NCBI GenBank assembly: GCA_041402045.1
Contig: JAWKSZ010000010.1
Location: forward strand, 1-64,000
Length of the DNA stretch: 64,000 bases
From: JAGQRJ01 sp041402045
GTDB lineage: Bacteria > Planctomycetota > J058
Direction: 5' to 3'
The translations under genes and the position numbers were made by a program. The notes below the pieces were generated by a model that worked only from the letters and a program-made list of their open reading frames with translations, did not search any database and was not told the DNA's origin. How positions within the stretch are numbered: position 1 is the first letter of the stretch; each line of letters starts with the position of its first letter. This document shows positions 17,074-25,129 of the stretch, one piece after another.

Positions 17074-19953
17074 CTACAGCACCCGATCCAGGGAGGGGCG
17101 GCTGAGCCGGAACCCGTGGTAGTCAGCCAGGTCGCGGATCCGCTCCACGTGGGCCTTGGTCACGCGCCCCCAGCTGAAGTGCTCGCTGATCCGGGTCAGC
17201 CCCAAGAGCAGGGTCTCGCCCAGGCAGGCGTGCACCAACCCCGGCTCGAGGGGCACGCCGGGCGCGCGGAAGTCGGGGTTCTTCGGCAACTGCACGACCC
17301 CGCCGCGGATCACCCGCACCTCGGGGTCCGCGTGGACGCAGGGCGCCGAGTCCTCGGGCAGCGCGAGGTCGCACACCACGACCGGCCCGGGCTTGAGGTA
17401 GCGGCGCTCGAGGATCGGCGCGGGGTCGGAGCTCGCCGAGAGCACGAGCTCGCAGGCCGCGAGCTCCTCGAGCCCGGCGGCGATCTTCACCGGCGCGCGG
17501 TCGCCGAGCTCGTCGACCAGCGCGTCGTGCAGCGCCAGCCCGACCCGCTCGAGCTGGTCCTGGGCCGCGCGGATCACGGGGTAGGCGTGGGTCTCGGCCA
17601 CGATCCGGGCGACGCCCTGGGGCTCTCCCCCGCGCTCCAGCGACTTGAAGACCTCCCAGTAGATCTCGTCGGCGACGCGCTTCAGCCGCCGGCGGTGTCC
17701 GGGCCGCCCCACGAGCACGACCTGGGGCACCCGCTCGGCGAGGATCTGGGCGTAGAGGCTGCCAATGTTCCCGGTGGCGCCCACGACCCCGAGGGTCGCG
17801 CGCTCCAGCGCCACCCCTTGCTCCTCCGCCGACTGGACCAGGGCGTCGACGCCCATGGCCACGGTCAGGGCGTTGCCGCTGGTGATCCCCACGCGGTCCT
17901 CGGGGATCCGCGTCCCCTGGCCGGTGAGGATCGAGGTGAAGCCACCCAGGCCGACCACCGAGGAGCCGTTCTTCCGCGCCTGGCGCACGCCCTCGAGGAT
18001 CTTGCCCTCGATCCAGCGCACGTCCCCCGCGCGGAACGCGGCCTGGACCTGGTCGGCGGTGAACATGAGCCCCATGAAGGTCAGGTGCACCGCGTCGCCG
18101 TTCTGGGACTCGATCACCGCGGTGTGCGAGACGAAGGGGTCGAGCTCGCGGTGGGTGCGCTGCACGAAGCGCCCCAGCGCCTCGGGTCCCAGGGCGCGCA
18201 GGGTGGGGTCCCACGAGCCGAGGTGCTCGGGGCGCACGAGGTTGGCGAGGAAGGTCACCCGCCCGGCGAAGCGCGGCACCGCCACCGCCACCCGCGGGAG
18301 CGGGACCGGACCCGCCGCCGCCTGGAAATCCGGGACCGCGAACGGCGCCGCGCTGCACAGCGGCGCGACGAGCTCGTGGCTGGCGCCGTCGTGCAGGTGC
18401 CGCGCCACGTCCTCGAGCGCGGCGAGCACGCGCCGCAGGTCCTCGGGCGAGATCCCCGCCGAGGGCTGCAGCCGCAGGGTGTGGGGGTTCGAGAGCGTGG
18501 GCAGGGCGCGCACGCGGTGGCGGTGCAGGAGGTAGCCGGCGATCACCAGGCCCAGCGCCCCCTGCTCCTCGAGCAAGCGCAGGGTCGGGCTGGCCGCGGG
18601 CTGACGCAGGCCGAACTGCACGCCGACCATGAGCCCCACGCCGCGCACGTCGTGGATCTGCTCGGGGAAGCGTCGCTGCAGCTCGCGCAATCCACCCAGG
18701 AGCTCGAGCCCTCGACTGCGCACGTGCGGGAGCACCCCCGCGCCGGGGCTCCCGTCCCCCGCGATCAGCTCCAGCGCGCTCAGCGCGACGCGGCACCCGA
18801 GCTCGTCCTCCGCGAAGGTCGAGGTGTGCAAGCTCGAGAACGCGCGCTGGTAGCGCGGGGCGTCGACCAGGAGCGCCGAGACCTTGGCCAGCCCGCCGCC
18901 CAGGGCCTTGCTCACGAGCACGTAGTCGGGCTGGACGCCGAGCTGCTCGCTGGCGAGGAAGGTCCCGGTCCGCCCGCAGCCGGTCTGGATCTCGTCGGCG
19001 ACCAGCGGGACCTCGTGCTCCTTCAACAGGCCCTGCAGCGCCTGGAGGTAGGACCGCGTCAAGGGCCGCACCCCGCCTTCGCCCTGGATCGGCTCCATGA
19101 ACAGGGCGGCGACGTCGACGAAGGGGCGCGCGGCCAGCCGCACCAGCCCGTCGTCGTCGAGGGTCAGGGTCCAGTAGACGACGGTCTGCTCGCGCAGCAC
19201 ACGCCGCACCGCGTCCAGGTCCTCGCGCGGCACGAAGCGCACGTCGGGGCCCAGCGCGCGGAAGCCGTAGTGGCTGGCGGCGCCCGCGGTCAACTGCAGG
19301 CTCCCGGAGGTCTTGCCGTGGAAGGCGCCCTCGAGCGCCAGGAACAACGGCGGGCGCTCCTGGAGCCGCCGCGCGTGCCGCGCCACCGCGGCGAAGGCCT
19401 CCTCCAGGTCGGGGTCGGCCTCGCCGGTGAGCTCGAGCCAACGGGTGTCGGGCGCGAGCCGCGGCACTTGGCTGCACTCCCGGTTGCGCAGCCGCCCGAG
19501 CACGACGCGGTGTTGCTCGCGCCCGTGGGCCACGACGTGCTCGAGGCGCCCCCCGCGCTCGAGCATGGCGTGCTTGAGCGCCATTTCGACGGCCTCGGTG
19601 CCCGTGCTGGCCAGCGCCACCACGAACTGCCGCCCCCCCAGCCGCCCGGCGAGCTCGCTCAGGCGTCGGCACAGCGCCCCCGCCGCGTCTCGCCGGGAGC
19701 CCTGCACGAGGAACGGCACCCGATCCGCGAGCGCGGCGCGCAGGACCTCGACCAGCTGCGGATGGTTGTGGCCGAGCACCCCCGCGCCGAAGCCGCCGAC
19801 GAGGTCCAGGACCGCGACCTCCGCGCCCTGCGCGTCCCGGGTGTAGACCCGGTCGCCCTCGGCCTTGTGGTAGCTCACGTCCAGCGCGCAAGCGGCCAAA
19901 CGCCGGGCGCGCTCGGGGCTGCAGAACCGCGCGTAGTCGCTCTCGGACGCCAC
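17074..19953 (-). CDS. Fusion of class III aminotransferase and acyl-ACP-reductase-like/shikimate-dehydrogenase-like domain
   Basis: The N-terminal ~500 residues are a PLP-dependent class III (acetylornithine/omega-) aminotransferase: ALASTGTEAVEMALK, LEGAFHGKTSGS, VADEIQTGCGRTGTF and the PLP lysine in VSKALGGGLAK. The C-terminal ~420 residues resemble cyanobacterial long-chain acyl-ACP reductase: TAVIESQNGDAVHLTFMGL, a Rossmann motif LGVVGATGNIGSLYA, then VVLVGRP. Such a protein could reduce an acyl thioester to an aldehyde and aminate it to an amine, or form a related compound. GTG 19953 is chosen because the PLP domain begins there; the open frame upstream is only the shadow of the methyltransferase gene. 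Length 959 aa. Confidence 0.82.
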   Translation of the reverse strand: MASESDYARFCSPERARRLAACALDVSYHKAEGDRVYTRDAQGAEVAVLDLVGGFGAGVLGHNHPQLVEVLRAALADRVPFLVQGSRRDAAGALCRRLSELAGRLGGRQFVVALASTGTEAVEMALKHAMLERGGRLEHVVAHGREQHRVVLGRLRNRECSQVPRLAPDTRWLELTGEADPDLEEAFAAVARHARRLQERPPLFLALEGAFHGKTSGSLQLTAGAASHYGFRALGPDVRFVPREDLDAVRRVLREQTVVYWTLTLDDDGLVRLAARPFVDVAALFMEPIQGEGGVRPLTRSYLQALQGLLKEHEVPLVADEIQTGCGRTGTFLASEQLGVQPDYVLVSKALGGGLAKVSALLVDAPRYQRAFSSLHTSTFAEDELGCRVALSALELIAGDGSPGAGVLPHVRSRGLELLGGLRELQRRFPEQIHDVRGVGLMVGVQFGLRQPAASPTLRLLEEQGALGLVIAGYLLHRHRVRALPTLSNPHTLRLQPSAGISPEDLRRVLAALEDVARHLHDGASHELVAPLCSAAPFAVPDFQAAAGPVPLPRVAVAVPRFAGRVTFLANLVRPEHLGSWDPTLRALGPEALGRFVQRTHRELDPFVSHTAVIESQNGDAVHLTFMGLMFTADQVQAAFRAGDVRWIEGKILEGVRQARKNGSSVVGLGGFTSILTGQGTRIPEDRVGITSGNALTVAMGVDALVQSAEEQGVALERATLGVVGATGNIGSLYAQILAERVPQVVLVGRPGHRRRLKRVADEIYWEVFKSLERGGEPQGVARIVAETHAYPVIRAAQDQLERVGLALHDALVDELGDRAPVKIAAGLEELAACELVLSASSDPAPILERRYLKPGPVVVCDLALPEDSAPCVHADPEVRVIRGGVVQLPKNPDFRAPGVPLEPGLVHACLGETLLLGLTRISEHFSWGRVTKAHVERIRDLADYHGFRLSRPSLDRVL

Positions 19954-20039
19954 GGGCCCAGGGTAGCGCCCCGGTCCGTCGCCGGCGACCCTGCGTGGTC
20001 CTTGCGGTTCCCCCTGGGCGGAGGACGGCGGGGCTCCGG

Positions 20040-20933
20040 TCAGCCGGGGCGACGCAGGCAGAGCCCGAGGTGGCTGGTGCGCGCGTCCTCGGGGTCGCGG
20101 CACTCCACGCTGGGGTCGAGGACCGCGGGGAGCAACGCCGGGTCGCGCTGCCAGGCGTAGAGCACCTCGGTCTCGAGCCCGGGGAGGCGGGCGCAGCGCG
20201 CCTCCCAGCCGCTGCGGCGGATCCGGTTCCCGCGCTCGCTCTGCTGCCGCGGGCCGAAGTCCGGGTCCGGCGCGAGGAAGGCGAAGGGCGCGCGGGCGGA
20301 GTCGCGGTGGTCCTCGAGGTGGATCGCGTGCAGCATGGCGCCCCCGGGCTGCAGGTCCTTGGCCAGGTTCTGCAGCAGCGCCTCGGCGTCCTGGACCGGG
20401 ACGTGCTCGAGCACGGACCAGGAGAGCACGAGGTCCACGGGCTCGCCCAGCGGCTCGCGGGCGAGGTCCAGGGGCGCGCGATACTCGATCCCCATGGCGC
20501 GGAGCTGGGCGAGGTCGATCCGCTCGAGCTGCGCCAGGCGCTCGAGGCGCGCGCGCAGCAGGCCGTGGTCCTCGAAGGGGCTGAGCACGTCGCGCACGAC
20601 GGACGTCACCGCCTTGCGGATCGCGACCTTGAGGGTCTCCGGGTGCGCCTGGGCCTCGAGGTCGGTCGCGATCACCCGCTCGGCGCCGAGGAGCCACAGC
20701 AGGAGCGCGTGGCTCAGGACCCACCCCGAGCCGAGCTCCACGCACACCCGCCCGCGCACGTCGAGCCGCGCCAGGTGCAGCAGGTGCGCGAGCTGGGCCG
20801 CGCACAGGTCCAGGCGCTTGTCGCCGGCGGCCAGGAGCCGGGCGCGCAGCCGGGCCACCCCGTCGCTGCCCAGGGTCCGGTCCACCAGGCTCCGGGGCAG
20901 GCGGCGCCCCAAGCGCTCGAGGGAGGGCAGCAC
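20040..20933 (-). CDS. Class I SAM-dependent methyltransferase
   Basis: The 297-residue protein has the SAM-binding pattern VCVELGSGWVLSHALLLWLLGAERVIATDLEA (motif I plus acidic loop) and the later VDLVLSWSVLEHVPVQDAEALLQNLAKDLQPGG. The methyl acceptor is unknown. GTG 20933 overlaps by one base the TAG of the upstream SGNH gene, and a GGAG lies four bases before it. The aminotransferase/reductase fusion follows 86 bases later, so the three genes probably serve one pathway. Confidence 0.8.
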   Translation of the reverse strand: MLPSLERLGRRLPRSLVDRTLGSDGVARLRARLLAAGDKRLDLCAAQLAHLLHLARLDVRGRVCVELGSGWVLSHALLLWLLGAERVIATDLEAQAHPETLKVAIRKAVTSVVRDVLSPFEDHGLLRARLERLAQLERIDLAQLRAMGIEYRAPLDLAREPLGEPVDLVLSWSVLEHVPVQDAEALLQNLAKDLQPGGAMLHAIHLEDHRDSARAPFAFLAPDPDFGPRQQSERGNRIRRSGWEARCARLPGLETEVLYAWQRDPALLPAVLDPSVECRDPEDARTSHLGLCLRRPG

Positions 20934-22096
20934 TACTCCGCCTCCCGGGCCAGGTCGGCGACGAAGGGCGCGATCGCCTGGGCGAAGACCTCGCCGCCCT
21001 CGGCGGTGAAGTGCAGGTCGCCCGGAATGTAGAGCGGCTCGTGCGAGTGCTCCTGCAGGGTGGGTAAGGGATCGAGGACCGGGATCGCCTGGGCCTGCAT
21101 GCGGGCCACGATCCCGTCGCGGATCTCGTCGGCTTCGAGCCAGGGCTCGGCCCAGTAGCCGCGGACCTCGAACTCGGGGGGCACGATCACCACCCCGAAG
21201 GGCCGCCCCCCGGCCGCGTCCCGGCAGGCCGCGAGCAGGCGCCCCGCGAGGTCCAGGAGCTCCGGGTGGCGCATGAGCCGGTAGCGCCACAGGTGCCGCC
21301 CCCAGCGCCAGGCGAGCAGGCGATACGTCTTCGACCACCAGCCCAGCGGGTTGTCGAGCAGGACGTGCTCGAACCAGGCCAGGGCCTCGGGGTTGGGCTC
21401 GAGGGGCTGGACGCCCTCGCGCCAGCGCAGGTCGTCGGTGACGTCGTTGGCCACCGTGAACGCGAGGAGCACCACGTCCGGCTCGAGGACCGGCACCAGC
21501 TCCTCGAGGGTCGCGAGCTCCTCGATCTGGCCGTAGCTCGAGACCCCGGCGTTGTAGACGCGCACCGGGCGCCCCAGGGCTTCGGCCAGGTGCGCCTCAA
21601 GCGCGTAGGGGAAGGTCTCGTCGTCCTGGACGCCCTTGCCGAAGGCCATGGAGTCGCCGACCACGAGGACCTCGAGGGCGTCGGCCGGCGGGGGCTCGCG
21701 CCGCGGCCCGCGCAGGCCGTGGGCGTCGGTGGTGATCGTGAACGTCGCGTCGGGCTCCCCGTCGCGCACGAAGTCCTCGGCGACGGTGTCGGCGGCCAGG
21801 CGGAACCCGCGGCGAGGATCGTGGCGGTAGTACTGGTAGGGCGCGCCGTCCTTGACCTGCTGGTAGGGCGACGCGAACACCGACGCCTGGCCGTAGCAGA
21901 CCTCCAGGTCCGCGCCCTCGATCAGCGGCCGCTCGGTCGTGGGCTCGAGCAGGCCGTCCCAGGCGACGCGCACGCACACCTCGACCGCGAGGAACCCCAG
22001 GCCCGCGCCGAAGCCCAGCGCCAGGAGGCGCTTCTTCCAGCGCCGGGCGCGGCGCGGCGGGGGCGCGGTCTCGGGGGTCGCTTCGGCGTCGCTCAC
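20933..22096 (-). CDS. Membrane-anchored SGNH/GDSL-hydrolase-like protein
   Basis: The 387-residue protein has an N-terminal basic stretch and one transmembrane helix (RLLALGFGAGLGFLAVEVCVR), then a periplasmic SGNH-type domain. Block I is VVGDSMAFGKGVQDDE, block II contains VYNAGVSSYGQ, block III VLLAFTVANDVTDD, and a late GDLHFTAEG supplies the Asp/His pair. These hydrolases or acyltransferases de-esterify or acylate lipids and glycans. GTG 22096 is chosen; a TTG three codons upstream is possible. It heads an operon with the methyltransferase and the aminotransferase fusion. Confidence 0.8.
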   Translation of the reverse strand: MSDAEATPETAPPPRRARRWKKRLLALGFGAGLGFLAVEVCVRVAWDGLLEPTTERPLIEGADLEVCYGQASVFASPYQQVKDGAPYQYYRHDPRRGFRLAADTVAEDFVRDGEPDATFTITTDAHGLRGPRREPPPADALEVLVVGDSMAFGKGVQDDETFPYALEAHLAEALGRPVRVYNAGVSSYGQIEELATLEELVPVLEPDVVLLAFTVANDVTDDLRWREGVQPLEPNPEALAWFEHVLLDNPLGWWSKTYRLLAWRWGRHLWRYRLMRHPELLDLAGRLLAACRDAAGGRPFGVVIVPPEFEVRGYWAEPWLEADEIRDGIVARMQAQAIPVLDPLPTLQEHSHEPLYIPGDLHFTAEGGEVFAQAIAPFVADLAREAE

Positions 22097-22205
22097 GGGG
22101 CCCAAGCCTAGCCCATGAGGCCCTGGGTGCTGCGTCGAATTCCGTCAACTCGGCCTTGGTTGCAGCGACTCCGCGGCGCCGGTGTAATGCCTGGGGGAGG
22201 CCGCC

Positions 22206-22745
22206 ATGTTCACGCCGATCAACCTGCGCCAGTGGATCCAGGACAACCAGCACCTGCTCCAGCCGCCGGTGAGCAACAAGCAGGTGTGGGTCGACGACCG
22301 CGAGAACATCGTGATGGTCGTGGGGGGCCCCAACGCCCGCAACGACTACCACATAAACTGCACCGAGGAGTTCTTCTACCAGGTGCAGGGCGACATAAAC
22401 CTGCGGATCCTCGACCCCGAGACCCAGCGTCCGCGGGACATTCCGATCCGCGAGGGGGAGATCTACCTGCTCCCCAAGAACGTGCCCCACTCGCCTCAGC
22501 GCCCCAAGGACACCGTGGGCCTGGTCATGGAGATCAAGCGCCCCGAGGGCGCCAAGGACAAGCTCCAGTGGTGGTGCGACGACTGCCACAGCCTGATCTA
22601 CGAGGCCGAGTTCGCCCTGGAGAACATAGACGTCGACCTCAAGCGGATCATGGAGACCTACTGGGGCTCTCCGGAGCTGCGCACCTGCCAGGGCTGCGGC
22701 GCCGTGATGCAACACCCGGGCGAGGCCCAGCCCCTCACCGCCTGA
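22206..22745 (+). CDS. nbaC: 3-hydroxyanthranilate 3,4-dioxygenase
   Basis: The 179-residue cupin opens the ring of 3-hydroxyanthranilate to 2-amino-3-carboxymuconate semialdehyde. Iron ligands fall in NDYHINCTEEFFYQ (His, Glu) and NVPHSPQRP (His). The C-terminal rubredoxin-like site of bacterial members is present (WCDDCH and CQGCG). ATG 22206 follows GGGGGAGGCCGCC. It begins a three-gene operon with ACMSD and kynureninase, so the assignment is strongly supported by neighbours. The symbol haaO or kynC is also used. Confidence 0.95.
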   Translation: MFTPINLRQWIQDNQHLLQPPVSNKQVWVDDRENIVMVVGGPNARNDYHINCTEEFFYQVQGDINLRILDPETQRPRDIPIREGEIYLLPKNVPHSPQRPKDTVGLVMEIKRPEGAKDKLQWWCDDCHSLIYEAEFALENIDVDLKRIMETYWGSPELRTCQGCGAVMQHPGEAQPLTA

Positions 22746-22767
22746 CCGACCCCTCCCGAGGAGGCCC

Positions 22768-23784
22768 GTGGACCCGCTCAAGATCGACATTCACACCCAT
22801 ATCCTGCCCCGCGAGTGGCCCGACCTGCGCGAGCGCTACGGCTACGGCGGGTTCATTCGCCTCGAGCACGAGGGCGGCTGCGCGAAGATGTGGAAGGACG
22901 ACACGTTCTTCCGCGAGGTCGAGCCCAACTGCTTCGACGGCGCGGCGCGGCTCGCCGACTGCGACCGCGACCGGGTCGACGTGCAGGTGCTCTCCACCGT
23001 GCCGGTCATGTTCAGCTACTGGGCCAAGCCCCAGGACACCCACGACCTCTCGCGGCTGTTGAACGACGACCTGGCCCGGGTCGTGGCCCAGCACCCGCGG
23101 CGCTTCGTGGGGCTGGGCACGCTCCCGCTCCAGGCCCCGGACCTCGCGATCCAGGAGCTCGAGCGCTGCGTGAACGAGCTGGGCTTTGCCGGGGTCGAGA
23201 TCGGCTCTCACGTCAACGCCTGGAACCTGAACGCCCCGGAGCTGTTCCCCGTGTTCGAGCGCGCGGCAGAGCTCGGCGCGGCGGTGTTCGTGCACCCCTG
23301 GGACATGATGGGCCAGTCCGACATGGAGCGCTACTGGCTGCCCTGGCTGGTGGGCATGCCCGCGGAGACCAGCCGCGCGATCTGCTCCCTGATCTTCGGC
23401 GGCGTGTTCGAGCGCCTGCCCAGGCTGCGGGTGGCCTTCGCCCACGGCGGCGGCTCCTTCCCGGCCACCGTGGCCCGGGTCCAGCACGGCTTCGACGTGC
23501 GCCCCGACCTGTGCGCGATCGACAACGACCGCCCGCCGCGGAGCTACCTGGGCAAGTTCTGGATCGACTCGCTGGTCCACGACCCCGAGATCCTGCGCTA
23601 CCTGATCAAGCTCGTCGGCGAGCAGCGGATCGCGCTCGGCTCCGACTACCCCTTCCCCCTGGGCGAGCACCACCCCGGGGCGCTGATCGAATCCATGGAC
23701 GACCTGAGCTCCGCGACCAAGGCCGCGCTCCTGGGCGGGAGCGCGCTCGAGTGGCTGGGTCTGAGCGAGGAGCGCTTCCGGTGA
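22768..23784 (+). CDS. nbaD: 2-amino-3-carboxymuconate-6-semialdehyde decarboxylase (ACMSD)
   Basis: The 338-residue amidohydrolase-family enzyme shows the metal motif DIHTHILP at residues 5-12, a further ligand in VFVHPWDMMG and the C-terminal Asp in LGSDYPFPLGE. It decarboxylates the dioxygenase product to 2-aminomuconate semialdehyde, diverting it from spontaneous closure to quinolinate. GTG 22768 has GAGGAGG just before it. It lies between 3-hydroxyanthranilate dioxygenase (22 bases upstream) and kynureninase (overlapping GTGA). Confidence 0.94.
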   Translation: MDPLKIDIHTHILPREWPDLRERYGYGGFIRLEHEGGCAKMWKDDTFFREVEPNCFDGAARLADCDRDRVDVQVLSTVPVMFSYWAKPQDTHDLSRLLNDDLARVVAQHPRRFVGLGTLPLQAPDLAIQELERCVNELGFAGVEIGSHVNAWNLNAPELFPVFERAAELGAAVFVHPWDMMGQSDMERYWLPWLVGMPAETSRAICSLIFGGVFERLPRLRVAFAHGGGSFPATVARVQHGFDVRPDLCAIDNDRPPRSYLGKFWIDSLVHDPEILRYLIKLVGEQRIALGSDYPFPLGEHHPGALIESMDDLSSATKAALLGGSALEWLGLSEERFR

Positions 23785-25085
23785 GCGACGCGACCCTGGA
23801 GCAGGCGCAGGACCTCGACGCGCGGGACCCGCTGGCGGGCTACCGCGAGCGGTTCTGGATCCCGCCCTCCCCCGCGGACCCCGCGCGGGAGTCGATCTAC
23901 CTGTGCGGGAACTCCCTCGGGCTCCAGCCCAAGACCACGCGGCCCGCGCTGATGCAGGAGCTCGACGACTGGCAGCGCCTGGGGGTCGAGGGGCACTTCG
24001 AGGCCCAGACCCCGTGGTACAGCTACCACGAGGTGGTGCGGGAGCCGGCGGCCAGGCTCGTGGGGGCGTTCCCCGACGAGGTCGTGGTCATGAACAGCCT
24101 CACGGTGAACCTGCACCTGCTGATGCTCTCGTTCTATCGACCGACCCCCACGCGCCCCAAGCTCGTGATCGACGCGCCGTGCTTCCCCTCGGACGTCTAC
24201 GCGGTCAAGAGCCAGCTCCGGCTGCACGGCTACGACCCCGAGGAGCACCTGATCTGGCTGCGCCCGCGGGAGGGCGAGCACTGCCTGCGCACCGAGGACG
24301 TGGAGGCGACCCTCGCCGCCGAGGGCGCGCAGGTCGCCCTGGCGTTGATCACCGGGGTCAACTACCTCACCGGGCAGCGCATGGACCTCGAGCGGATCGC
24401 GCGCGCGGCCCACGCCCAGGGCGCGACCCTGGGGGTCGACCTCGCCCACGCCACGGGGAACGTGCCCCTGCGCCTGCACGACTGGGGCGTCGACTTCGCC
24501 GCCTGGTGCTCCTACAAGTACCTGAACGCGGGCCCGGGCTCCTTGGGCGGCGCCTTCGTGCACCGCAAGCACCTGGGGCAGGAGGGCGCCGAGGCCTTCG
24601 CCGCCTTCCGCGCGCAGCCGCGCTGCGAGGGCTGGTGGGGCAACGACCCGGCCTCGCGCTTCGCCATGGAGGGGGAGTTCGTGCCCGTCCCCCGCGCCGA
24701 CGCCTGGCAGCTCTCGAACCCGCCGATCTTCGCCCTGACCCCGGTCAAGACCAGCCTCGAGCTGTTCGACGAGGTCGGGATCCCGGCGCTGCGCGCGAAG
24801 AGCGTGGCCCTCACCGGCTACCTCGAGCGCCTGATCGACGCGATCCCGGGGGAGGTGTTCGAGGTCGTGACCCCGCGGGACCCCGAGCAGCGCGGCTGCC
24901 AGCTCTCGATCCTGGTGCACGAGCGCCCGGAGGAGCTGTTCCGCGCGCTGCAGGCCGCGGGGGTGATCTGCGACTTCCGCCGCCCGAACGTGATCCGGGT
25001 CGCGCCAGCGCCGCTCTACAACGGCTACGTCGACTGCTGGCGCTTCGCGCAGGTCCTGCGCGACGCGGCCGCGGCCCACGGCTAG
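23781..25085 (+). CDS. kynU: Kynureninase
   Basis: The 434-residue PLP enzyme shows the kynureninase motifs: YLCGNSLGLQPK at about residue 36, a helix with GVEGHF, LITGVNYLTGQ, GVDLAHATGN and the PLP lysine in WCSYKYLNAGPGS. It splits kynurenine or 3-hydroxykynurenine to (hydroxy)anthranilate and alanine. GTG 23781 overlaps the ACMSD stop by four bases. Kynurenine monooxygenase, kynurenine formamidase and tryptophan dioxygenase are not in the window. Confidence 0.95.
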   Translation: MSDATLEQAQDLDARDPLAGYRERFWIPPSPADPARESIYLCGNSLGLQPKTTRPALMQELDDWQRLGVEGHFEAQTPWYSYHEVVREPAARLVGAFPDEVVVMNSLTVNLHLLMLSFYRPTPTRPKLVIDAPCFPSDVYAVKSQLRLHGYDPEEHLIWLRPREGEHCLRTEDVEATLAAEGAQVALALITGVNYLTGQRMDLERIARAAHAQGATLGVDLAHATGNVPLRLHDWGVDFAAWCSYKYLNAGPGSLGGAFVHRKHLGQEGAEAFAAFRAQPRCEGWWGNDPASRFAMEGEFVPVPRADAWQLSNPPIFALTPVKTSLELFDEVGIPALRAKSVALTGYLERLIDAIPGEVFEVVTPRDPEQRGCQLSILVHERPEELFRALQAAGVICDFRRPNVIRVAPAPLYNGYVDCWRFAQVLRDAAAAHG

Positions 25086-25129
25086 CGGGGGCGAAGGCGC
25101 GGGCGGCCCCGCGCTGCCACCCTGATCCC

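Noticed and set aside
16453..20160. 1235-aa plus-strand ORF opposite the aminotransferase fusion
   Set aside because: Composition is that of an antisense shadow in GC-rich DNA (Arg/His/Gly/Pro-rich, no motifs); the minus strand holds clear enzymes.
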